A stretch of 64,000 bases of DNA from Rheinheimera tangshanensis (GTDB taxonomy: Bacteria; Pseudomonadota; Gammaproteobacteria; Enterobacterales; Alteromonadaceae): assembly GCF_014645135.1 (NCBI RefSeq), contig NZ_BMLH01000001.1:496001-560000 (forward strand), read 5' to 3'. The position numbers and the translations under genes are program-made. The number at the start of each line of letters is the position of its first letter. Within the stretch, counting starts at the first letter, position 1. Below, piece after piece: positions 56,741-64,000 of this stretch. The notes beneath the pieces are model-generated. The model made no database searches. It saw nothing but the letters and a program-made list of their open reading frames with translations, and was not told the DNA's origin.

Positions 56741-57757
56741 ATGAAATTCTTTTCACTGCGCAGCATAATGCTGTGCTGCGGTTTGGCGACTTTGCTATCC
56801 ATCACAGGCTGTCAGCGCCAGCAAGATCACATCACCTTGCGTATGGGCCATTCGTTAGATCAGGAACATGTGGTGCACAAAGCTATGGTCTATATGGCAG
56901 AGCGACTGGAGCATTACTCCAAAGGTCAGATGCATATTCAGATCTATAGCGGTGGTCAGCTCGGTTCAGAGCGTGAACTGATTGAACTGCTGCAAATTGG
57001 CAGTCTGGCCCTGACTAAAGTGTCAGCCAGCCCGCTCGAAGGTTTTGTGCCCAGAATGCAAGTCTTTAGTGTGCCTTACGTATTCAGAGACAGCGCGCAT
57101 TTATGGGCTGTATTAAACGGTGCTATAGGGCAGGATTTACTCAATTCAATGCATAGTGCCCGTTTGCATGGGTTAGGTTATTACGATGCCGGCAGCCGCA
57201 GTTTTTACACCACGAACAAGGCCATACGTCAGCCCGCTGATTTAAAAGGTTTAAAGTTCCGGGTTCCGAATAGTCAGACCTCAGTGCAGATGGTGCAAAC
57301 CTTAGGGGGCGCGGCCACGCCAGTCGATTGGGGCGAACTCTACACAGCTCTGCAGCAGGGGGTGGTGGATGGTGCCGAAAATAACCCGCCCAGCTTCTTT
57401 TTATCCCGCCATTACGAACTGTCGAAGTACTACAGTCTGGATGAGCACACCTCAGTGCCAGACGTCATTTTAATGAGTTTACCTGTCTGGAAAAGCCTGA
57501 CGACTGAGCAACAAGGCTGGCTGGAGCTGGCGATGAAAGACTCAGTGCGTTATCAGCGTGATTTATGGCAGCAGGCCAGCGACGATGCCCTTGCCAAAGT
57601 AAAGGCTGCAGGCGTTGAAGTGATTTATCCGGATAAAGCCGCTTTTGCTGCAGCTGTGCAGCCACTGCATCAATCTTTGCAGGGCACCGAAGTAGGGAAC
57701 CTGATGGCTGAAATTGCGTTGGTTCAGGGCGAAACTGCGGAGGTGTCCAATGACTAA
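56741..57757 (+). CDS. TRAP transporter substrate-binding protein (DctP family)
   Basis: 338 residues. The N-terminus ends in a lipobox-like LSITGC, so it may be lipid-anchored rather than soluble. DctP motifs are FSVPYVFRDSAH, GLKFRVPNSQTSVQMVQTLGGAATPVDWGELYTALQQGVVDGAENN in pieces. It binds an organic acid, here most likely a pectin-derived uronate or oligomer (inferred from context). It overlaps the DctQ gene by 8 bases. Confidence 0.92.
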   Translation: MKFFSLRSIMLCCGLATLLSITGCQRQQDHITLRMGHSLDQEHVVHKAMVYMAERLEHYSKGQMHIQIYSGGQLGSERELIELLQIGSLALTKVSASPLEGFVPRMQVFSVPYVFRDSAHLWAVLNGAIGQDLLNSMHSARLHGLGYYDAGSRSFYTTNKAIRQPADLKGLKFRVPNSQTSVQMVQTLGGAATPVDWGELYTALQQGVVDGAENNPPSFFLSRHYELSKYYSLDEHTSVPDVILMSLPVWKSLTTEQQGWLELAMKDSVRYQRDLWQQASDDALAKVKAAGVEVIYPDKAAFAAAVQPLHQSLQGTEVGNLMAEIALVQGETAEVSND

Positions 57758-58250
57758 ATTAGTGCTGTTAGTGGATTGGCTGTTAAAGCGCAGTTTAATG
57801 CTGTTGATGGCTGCCATAGTACTGGTGGTCTGCTGGCAGGTGCTATCTCGTTTTGTTCTGACTAATCCCAGTTCCATGACTGAAGAAATTGCCCGTTGTT
57901 TATTGCTGTGGATTGCCATGTTAGGGGCGGCTTATGCCTATCGCACTGGTCAGCATTTGGGCTTGGATATAGTCACCAGCCGGATGACGCCGTTGTGGCA
58001 ACACCGTATTGCTTTTGTGCTGACGGCCGCTGTGGTGGTTTTCTCGTCTATTGTGATGGTCTGGGGCGGCGGCGAATTGGTATGGCTGACTTTTGAGCTA
58101 AACCAGATGTCAGCTGCTTTAGGTATTCGTATGGCCTGGATTTATATGGTGCTGCCTTTGGCTGGTGTGTTAATTGCGTTTTATGGAGTTTGTCAGCTGC
58201 GCTGTCTGGCGGCAAAAATTCAACTAGTCCCGGCAGAGGAGTCTGAATAA
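57750..58250 (+). CDS. TRAP transporter small membrane subunit (DctQ family)
   Basis: 166 residues, four membrane segments, typical of the small TRAP subunit. It starts at the ATG at 57750, overlapping the binding-protein gene; earlier starts lie deeper in that gene. RFVLTNPSSMTEEIARCLLLWIAMLGAAYAYR in pieces is characteristic. It pairs with the large subunit to form the membrane unit. Its stop overlaps the start of dctM by 1 base. Confidence 0.92.
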   Translation: MTKLVLLVDWLLKRSLMLLMAAIVLVVCWQVLSRFVLTNPSSMTEEIARCLLLWIAMLGAAYAYRTGQHLGLDIVTSRMTPLWQHRIAFVLTAAVVVFSSIVMVWGGGELVWLTFELNQMSAALGIRMAWIYMVLPLAGVLIAFYGVCQLRCLAAKIQLVPAEESE

Positions 58251-59545
58251 TGGAATGGTCCGCACTTATTTTAATTAGCGTATTTTTTGCCTTGCTGTTA
58301 CTGAACGTTCCTATTTCTTTTTGTATAGGTTTAGCCACTTTATGCACTATGTTGCTGTCGATGGACTTATTACCAGCTGTGACTACGTTGGCGCAGCGTA
58401 TGGCGGGAGGCTTAAATAGTTTTGCTTTGCTGGCTATTCCATTTTTTGTGCTCTCAGGTTTGTTGATGGGGCGGGGAGGTATAGCCAAACGTTTAATTGA
58501 AGCTGCTATGGCATTGGTCGGCAGTTTGCCCGGCGGCCTGGCCCTGGTCAATGTGCTGTCTTGTATGTTATTTGGCGCTATTTCGGGCTCTGCAGTTGCA
58601 GCCACTTCTGCCATCGGCAGTTTTATGGTGCCTGAAATGAAAAAACAAGGCTATGACGTCAATTACAGTGCTGCAGTCACAGCAGCGGCAGCCACTACTG
58701 GTATGCTTATTCCTCCGAGCAATATTATGATTGTGTACGCTATTGCCAGCGGAGGAGTGTCTATTGCTGCTTTGTTTGTCGCAGGGTATTTGCCTGGTAT
58801 TTTATTGGGGACGGGGTTAATGGTGGTATGTGCTGGTTATGCCAAACTAAAAGGCTATCCACTTGCTGCCCGCTTACCTTTGTCTTTAACTTTCAAAAAA
58901 ATGGCTGCAGCTATTCCAAGTTTGCTGATGATTATTTTGGTGATAGGCGGCATTATCAGTGGTGCTTTTACTGCAACGGAAGCAGGCGCTATTGCTGTGG
59001 TCTATTCCTTTGTGCTGGCGGTTTGTGTCTACCGTGAAGTAAAAATAAAGGAGTTGCCGGCAATACTGCTGAAATCGGCAGAAACTACCGCCATAGTGAT
59101 GGCGTTGATTGCCACTTCTGCGGCTATGTCCTGGATTTTGTCCTATGAAAATATTCCTCAGACTGTCAGCCAGGGCTTATTAACCTTAAGTGAAAACCCG
59201 TTACTGATTTTGTTATTGATCAACATTATTTTGCTGGTGGTAGGCGCCTTTATGGATATGACGCCTGCAGTGCTGATTTTTACTCCTATCTTTCTACCTG
59301 TTGCCGTGGAGCTGGGAATGAGTCCGCTACACTTTGGTATTATGATGATTTTGAACCTGTCTATTGGTTTGGTCTCACCTCCGGTCGGTAGTGTACTTTT
59401 TGTTGCTTGTGCTGTGGCCAAAACCAAACTGGAGTCTTTGATCAAGCCGTTGTTGCCTATGTATGCCGCCATGTTTGTGGTGCTGATGATGGTGACTTAC
59501 ATCCCTGCGATCAGTGAATTTTTGCCTGCTTTGTTTGGGCTTTAG
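58250..59545 (+). CDS. TRAP transporter large permease (DctM family)
   Basis: 431 residues with 12 or more membrane segments. GISGSAVAATSAIGSFMVPEMKKQGYD-like sequence, PPSNIMIVYAIASGGVSIAALFVAGYLPG in pieces and MILNLSIGLVSPPVG are DctM hallmarks. It uses an ion gradient to import the substrate delivered by the binding protein. The IclR regulator gene begins 8 bases after its stop. Confidence 0.95.
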   Translation: MEWSALILISVFFALLLLNVPISFCIGLATLCTMLLSMDLLPAVTTLAQRMAGGLNSFALLAIPFFVLSGLLMGRGGIAKRLIEAAMALVGSLPGGLALVNVLSCMLFGAISGSAVAATSAIGSFMVPEMKKQGYDVNYSAAVTAAAATTGMLIPPSNIMIVYAIASGGVSIAALFVAGYLPGILLGTGLMVVCAGYAKLKGYPLAARLPLSLTFKKMAAAIPSLLMIILVIGGIISGAFTATEAGAIAVVYSFVLAVCVYREVKIKELPAILLKSAETTAIVMALIATSAAMSWILSYENIPQTVSQGLLTLSENPLLILLLINIILLVVGAFMDMTPAVLIFTPIFLPVAVELGMSPLHFGIMMILNLSIGLVSPPVGSVLFVACAVAKTKLESLIKPLLPMYAAMFVVLMMVTYIPAISEFLPALFGL

Positions 59546-59553
59546 GAGCTGTT

Positions 59554-60327
59554 ATGACCAGTTATTTGATCCCTAATCTTGCCAATGCCTGCCGTATGAT
59601 GGAGTTAGTGGCGGCATCGGGTTCTGGTTTAACTTTATCCCAGCTTGAACAGCAACTGCAGGTACCAAGAACCAGTGCTTTTCGTATTTTACAAACCCTG
59701 TGTCAGCAACAAATGCTATACAAAGAGGGTAAAAAGTATCGGGTAGGCAGTAGTTTATACAAAATGGGGCTGGACTTATTGCAGCACCATCATTTACATC
59801 AACTGGCGGTACCAGTGCTGCATAAACTGACTATCAGCACAGGCCTCACCAGCCATCTGGCCTTACCACGGCCTGATGGCGCTTTAATAGCTGAAGTCTG
59901 TGACAGTCCGAATCCCAGTCATCTGGCAGCCCGTCCCGGCTTTTTGGCTGATTTGCATTGTTCTGCTGGCGGCAAGGTGTTTTTAGCCTTTAACTACTTT
60001 GATCAATTGGCTACTTTGCCTGGTTTGCAGCACATGCAAGCAAGGACAGCACAAAGCATTACCGATCTGGCCTGCTTGCGGGTAGAATTGCAAAGCGTTT
60101 TAGGCCGGGGTTATGCAATAGACGATCAGGAATATCAGGCTAATGTGCGTTGTATTGCTGTGCCGATACGTAATGCGCAGGGCGCTGTTGTGGCTTCTGT
60201 TGGGGTCACCGGATTAACCAGTATTTTATGCAAACAACGTTTACCTGAATTGGTTGCAGCAGTGAAACAAGCGGCGATTGAAATCAGTCTGGCGTGCTAC
60301 AGGCCTGCTTTGCTGGCTAACGATTAA
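59554..60327 (+). CDS. IclR-family transcriptional regulator (KdgR-like by context)
   Basis: 257 residues: winged HTH (about 8-70, with LSQLEQQLQVPRTSAFRILQTL) and a C-terminal effector domain (about 85-250, including CSAGGKVFLAF and GYAIDDQEYQANVRCIAVPIRN). IclR proteins sense small organic acids; KdgR, the classical pectin repressor, belongs here. Given its place directly after the TRAP genes of a kdu locus, a KDG-type ligand is likely. Its binding site was not found. Confidence 0.92.
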   Translation: MTSYLIPNLANACRMMELVAASGSGLTLSQLEQQLQVPRTSAFRILQTLCQQQMLYKEGKKYRVGSSLYKMGLDLLQHHHLHQLAVPVLHKLTISTGLTSHLALPRPDGALIAEVCDSPNPSHLAARPGFLADLHCSAGGKVFLAFNYFDQLATLPGLQHMQARTAQSITDLACLRVELQSVLGRGYAIDDQEYQANVRCIAVPIRNAQGAVVASVGVTGLTSILCKQRLPELVAAVKQAAIEISLACYRPALLAND

Positions 60328-60342
60328 TAATAGGAAAAGCGG

Positions 60343-61383
60343 ATGATACAAAAAAGTTCGACCATTAATGATGTCGCCCGTCTGGCCGGAGTGTCTAAAC
60401 GCACAGTATCACGGGTGATCAATGGCTCATTAAGTGTGGGTGATAGCACCAGAGTCCGGGTCGAAAAAATTATCGCTGAATTAAATTATTCGCCCAATAC
60501 GCAAGCCCGGGGTTTAGCATCCAGCCGTTCCTATTTATTGGGTTTAATTTACGACAACCCGGATGCGTTGTATTTAGATGATGTTCAACGGGGGGTCCTG
60601 GAAATTTGCTCAACTCTTGGCTACGAGTTGGTGGTGCATCCTTGTCGTTATCGCAGTGAAACCCTGGTGCAGGATTGCCTGAATTTTATCAACAGATCCA
60701 AATTGGATGGGGTGATCGTATTGCCCCCGGTTTCGGAATTAGAATCTTTGGCACTTGCACTTAAAAATGCAGGCCGTCCTTATGTGCGTTTAACCTCAGT
60801 CAGCATCGATGAGCCGCAGCACATAGTCGTGTCGGATGACAGAGCAGCTGCAGCAGAGATGGCTCGTTATTTTGCTCAGTTAGGTCATCAGGATATTGCT
60901 TTTATCAGTGGTCCACAGCGTTATAAATCGTCAACAGAACGGATGGAAGGATTCAAATTAGGGTTATCGGCTTACGGTATTACCCTCCAAACTGAGCGTA
61001 TTATTGAGGGCAATAATACCTATGAAACAGGGATTGAGTGCGCTCGTAATCTGCTGAGTCAAACGCCTTTACCTACTGCTATTTTCGCTAATAACGATCA
61101 GATGGCAGCTGGCGTGCTGAAAGTAGCGCATCAAATGGGTATAGCTATTCCAGACCAGCTTTCCGTAGCAGGTTTTGATGATAACTTGCTGGCTTCCAGA
61201 GTCATCCCGGCTTTAACCACTATTCGTCGTCCAGTGCGACAAATGGCACAATTGGCTACGACTAAAATGATTATGGTTATTGAACAAAATGATAAATCTG
61301 CACAACAAGTTGCTGCCAAAGTGGCTCCCACTCTGGTTGTGCGCGAGTCTACGGCTCAGGCTGCTGTAGCAGTGTCATCATAA
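60343..61383 (+). CDS. LacI-family transcriptional regulator
   Basis: 346 residues: an N-terminal LacI HTH (TINDVARLAGVSKRTVSRVING) with the hinge helix near residues 45-62, followed by a periplasmic-binding-protein-like core (ANNDQMAAGVLKVAHQMG; GFDDNLLASRVIPALTTIRRP in pieces). It is the obvious candidate for the paired ACCGGT-type dyads upstream of the receptor gene. It starts 15 bases after the IclR gene, so both regulators are probably on the TRAP transcript. Confidence 0.93.
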   Translation: MIQKSSTINDVARLAGVSKRTVSRVINGSLSVGDSTRVRVEKIIAELNYSPNTQARGLASSRSYLLGLIYDNPDALYLDDVQRGVLEICSTLGYELVVHPCRYRSETLVQDCLNFINRSKLDGVIVLPPVSELESLALALKNAGRPYVRLTSVSIDEPQHIVVSDDRAAAAEMARYFAQLGHQDIAFISGPQRYKSSTERMEGFKLGLSAYGITLQTERIIEGNNTYETGIECARNLLSQTPLPTAIFANNDQMAAGVLKVAHQMGIAIPDQLSVAGFDDNLLASRVIPALTTIRRPVRQMAQLATTKMIMVIEQNDKSAQQVAAKVAPTLVVRESTAQAAVAVSS

Positions 61384-61476
61384 CGACATCTGCTTTTATA
61401 CTTTTTTAGTTTTCCCGGTCATGAAAATAGAGTAAGGTAGGTTTATTAGAAAAAATGAAACCATCTGCTGACTGGG

Positions 61477-64000
61477 ATGGCGCTGATGTTATTTTGTATC
61501 AAATTTACTAAATCAAAGCTTGGAAAAAGTAGTAGTTTTTATATTACTGCATTTTTGCTATCGCTGTTTTTTGCTCTTCCTTTACCAGCTACAGCGGCCA
61601 CTGCCACTCTTGCAGATTATTTCCGCGAGAGCTGGAGTACTCGTCAGGGCTTGCCTCATAACACTATTAACAGTATTAGTCAGACTCCGGATGGCTATCT
61701 TTGGTTTGCAACCTGGGAAGGGGTAGCCCGCTACAACGGCCGTGAATTTAAAGTCTTTGGTCGTGAGCAACAAACCGGATTACCAGACTCCGGGATCCGT
61801 GCTTTGCACTTAGATCCGAAAGGCCGCTTATTGTTAGGTGGCTCCCGCGGCGGTTTGGCGCTTGTTCAGGAGCAGCAATGGCGACCTGTCGATGCTGTAT
61901 CTGCCTTAGTGAATGAAGTAAGGGGAGATGCGCAAGGTCAGCTATGGGTTGGTACCGAGGGGGGCGGTTTATTTTGTCTGCAGGCTAATGGCTCCCGCCA
62001 ACAGTGGACTCGTAATGAGGGCTTACCCAGTAATACAATTTATAGTCTGCTGCATGATCAACAAGGTGGGCTTTGGATAGGCACCGCCGAGGGTTTAGTC
62101 TACCTGCATGATGGCAAGTTAACTCAGGTCGCCAATAGCCCAAAATCACCTGTTTTCGCTCTGGCTTTTTATAATAATCAGTTACACGTAGCGACTGAAC
62201 GCGGTTTGTATCGGCAAGAAGCTGAACACTTTGTTGTGGCGCAGCAAGAATTACAGCAGACGGCTATTTCCAAATTATTGGTGGATCACCATGGTGATTT
62301 ATGGATAGGCACTGTAGAAGAAGGTATTTTTCGTTCAAGTAATTATGGTCTGGAACAGCTTACCGCTAAACATGGTATGCCAAATAATAGAGTCTTGGCT
62401 ATCTACGAAGACAATGAGCACAGTATCTGGTTGGGGACCAACGGCGGTTTATTCCGTTTGCGTGATGCACCTTTTTCCACTTTAAGTTCCGAACAAGGAT
62501 TGCCAGATAATTTTGTCCGTACTGTGTTGCAACATTCGGACGGCGGCATCTGGATTGGTACCGCACGAGGCGTAGCGCGTTATCTTCATGATGAACTACT
62601 GACAGAACATAACCTCTTGCCTGAGCAATCCATACTAAGTCTGGCGGAAACAGACACAGGCGATGTGTTGATCGGAACTTACTCCTCTGGTGTTTTTCTA
62701 TTCAGCAGCGGCAAGCTGACCAAGCTGTTGGACCGTGATTCTGGTTTATTATCCAATGAAGTCAGAGCTATTTTGCCTTTGCCTGATGGTTCTATCTGGT
62801 TAGGCACGGCACAAGGGCTGAACTATTATCATCCTGAACAACAGATACAAAGTTACACCACCAGGGATGGTTTAACGGCTGATTTTGTTGTGGCTCTGCA
62901 TAAAATAGACGATGTACTCTGGGTGGGAACAGGCACTGGTGTCACTCGTTTGGTCAAAGGGGCCTTTGAACCTCTTAAGCTGTCGCATTTAGATCAAGCT
63001 GAATATGCTTTTGATTTTTATGAGCAAACTGAGCAAAAACTACTCTGGTTGGCGACAGATCGGGGCTTAGTGCGTTATCGTCTGGATACTGCTGAGTTGT
63101 CCCTGATTGGCCGCAAGGCTGGACTTCCTTTTGATAAAATTTTTCAGGTGCAGGCCGATCTGCACGGTAATTTTTGGCTGAGCAGCAATAGAGGGATTTT
63201 ACGCATCAGTCAGCAGGACGCGAACGCTGTGGCTGAAGGTAAAGTCGCTTTTCTTGACTACGATTTGTATGGTGAAAGTGATGGCATGCTCAGTGCTCAG
63301 GCGAACGGTGGTTCAAATCCCGCAGCTATTCTGGCTCAGGATGGGGCTTTGTGGTTCGCCACAGCGTCAGGAGTCAGCCGGGTTCAACCGAAACGTTTAG
63401 CTGCTTTTGCTGAAGCTACCCCACCTGTGGTCCTCGAAGCCTTACTGGTGAATGGGGTAGCCCAAAAAATCGATGACAGTATTGAGTTACAGCCCGACAG
63501 TGACAGAGTGGAGTTACATTTCGCTGGTTTAGGTTTTGTGATGCCTGGCCGGATCCGCTATCGTAGTCAATTGATCGGCTTTGATGCCAACTGGCTGGAC
63601 AGAGGCCAACAGAACTTTGCCGAATATACTAATCTGGCTCCGGGTCGTTATGAGTTTCAGGTGCAAGCTGCCAATCCTGGTGGGCAATGGAGTAAAGCAG
63701 CCCGAATAGAATTGATTAAGCATCCGTACTGGTGGCAAACCCGCAACTTTCAGTGGTTAAGTGCTTTCTCTTCGATAGCGCTGATCGTCCTGTTAGTGTA
63801 TTGGCGGATTTCCAGCCTGCGTCATTCTGAGCAACGTTTAAAACGACAAGTTGCAGAGAAAACTGCGGAACTGCAGCAAAAAGCCAACAGTCTGCTCGCT
63901 GCAGATACGGAGAAGTCTCTGTTGCTTGAGCAGTTGCATCAACAAACCTTGGCTTTGGCATTGCAGGCCAGACAGGATGGTTTAACCGGTCTCGCTAACC
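61477..64000 (+). CDS. Large two-propeller sensor with C-terminal GGDEF (cut by window edge)
   Basis: Open from an ATG at 61477 (or 61486) through the right edge; about 841 residues seen. After a signal-type hydrophobic segment, I count 14 Reg_prop-type repeats (variants of LW[IV]GT.GG[LV]), enough for two seven-bladed propellers, then a Y_Y_Y domain (about 670-735), one membrane helix (about 760-777), a coiled coil, and the start of a GGDEF domain (RQDGLTGLAN). The periplasmic half is like that of hybrid two-component glycan sensors, but the output is a diguanylate cyclase rather than a kinase. It is the last gene of the pectin locus in view. Confidence 0.85.
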   Translation, partial: MALMLFCIKFTKSKLGKSSSFYITAFLLSLFFALPLPATAATATLADYFRESWSTRQGLPHNTINSISQTPDGYLWFATWEGVARYNGREFKVFGREQQTGLPDSGIRALHLDPKGRLLLGGSRGGLALVQEQQWRPVDAVSALVNEVRGDAQGQLWVGTEGGGLFCLQANGSRQQWTRNEGLPSNTIYSLLHDQQGGLWIGTAEGLVYLHDGKLTQVANSPKSPVFALAFYNNQLHVATERGLYRQEAEHFVVAQQELQQTAISKLLVDHHGDLWIGTVEEGIFRSSNYGLEQLTAKHGMPNNRVLAIYEDNEHSIWLGTNGGLFRLRDAPFSTLSSEQGLPDNFVRTVLQHSDGGIWIGTARGVARYLHDELLTEHNLLPEQSILSLAETDTGDVLIGTYSSGVFLFSSGKLTKLLDRDSGLLSNEVRAILPLPDGSIWLGTAQGLNYYHPEQQIQSYTTRDGLTADFVVALHKIDDVLWVGTGTGVTRLVKGAFEPLKLSHLDQAEYAFDFYEQTEQKLLWLATDRGLVRYRLDTAELSLIGRKAGLPFDKIFQVQADLHGNFWLSSNRGILRISQQDANAVAEGKVAFLDYDLYGESDGMLSAQANGGSNPAAILAQDGALWFATASGVSRVQPKRLAAFAEATPPVVLEALLVNGVAQKIDDSIELQPDSDRVELHFAGLGFVMPGRIRYRSQLIGFDANWLDRGQQNFAEYTNLAPGRYEFQVQAANPGGQWSKAARIELIKHPYWWQTRNFQWLSAFSSIALIVLLVYWRISSLRHSEQRLKRQVAEKTAELQQKANSLLAADTEKSLLLEQLHQQTLALALQARQDGLTGLAN

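Noticed and set aside
58048-58614. Reverse open frame of 188 codons across the TRAP membrane genes
   Set aside because: Crosses the junction of two well-supported genes on the other strand.
47412-64000. Pectin locus as a recently acquired island
   Set aside because: No integrase, transposase, tRNA or attachment-like repeat seen, and no obvious shift in base or codon use by eye.

Overview
The window looks like chromosomal DNA of a free-living, aquatic gammaproteobacterium. The erpA, ampG-yajG, nqrABCDEF/nqrM, thrLABC, gsk, srmB/trmN6 and rdgC genes are gammaproteobacterial in kind and arrangement. A Na+-pumping NADH dehydrogenase, a TonB receptor with a pectin-use locus and many signalling proteins point to an Alteromonadales/Rheinheimera-like organism (inference from gene content; no 16S gene is present). 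GC is mid-range by eye. I saw no insertion sequence, prophage, CRISPR array, tRNA or rRNA. Base and codon use look uniform.

Layout. 1-7.6 kb: end of a ClC chloride channel gene, a DUF6776-like protein, erpA, a small HTH regulator, then a leftward cluster (rlmG, yajG, a cyclophilin, an unknown small gene, ampG), then alkB-like and bolA. 7.7-15.6 kb: fabV and the complete nqrABCDEF operon behind a structured leader, then nqrM with no apbE between. 15.7-28.6 kb: an M17 peptidase, a purine permease, an exported metallo-beta-lactamase-fold protein, a large hybrid kinase overlapping a HIT gene, an HDOD protein, rdgC, and a signalling block (histidine kinase diverging from receiver, CheC-like and GGDEF genes). 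28.6-39.7 kb: the threonine operon with its attenuator leader peptide and an AT-rich operator-like array, ung, a DUF3545 gene, pgi and tal, yaaA and gsk. 39.8-47.3 kb: a DUF5916 outer-membrane-type protein, a periplasmic binding-like protein, srmB, trmN6, a YcaQ-type protein and an unknown secreted two-repeat protein.

47.4-64 kb is the accessory region of most interest: a pectin/rhamnogalacturonan utilisation locus. One arm, read leftward, encodes a TonB-dependent receptor, a lipoprotein fusing DUF4861 to a GH105 unsaturated-uronyl hydrolase, and a fused pectin methylesterase-like/CE12 acetylesterase. The other arm, read rightward, encodes KduD and KduI, a three-part TRAP transporter, an IclR regulator, a LacI regulator, and a very large periplasmic beta-propeller sensor that ends in a GGDEF domain and runs off the window. 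The simplest model is that esters are removed and unsaturated oligo-uronides are imported and trimmed outside the cytoplasm, TRAP carries the products inward, KduI/KduD convert them towards KDG, the LacI/IclR pair controls expression, and the propeller sensor may turn glycan sensing into cyclic-di-GMP. Two LacI-type dyads (54564-54614) and a perfect intercistronic hairpin (51616-51646) are the best regulatory candidates. Lyases, kdgK and eda are not in view and may lie to the right.
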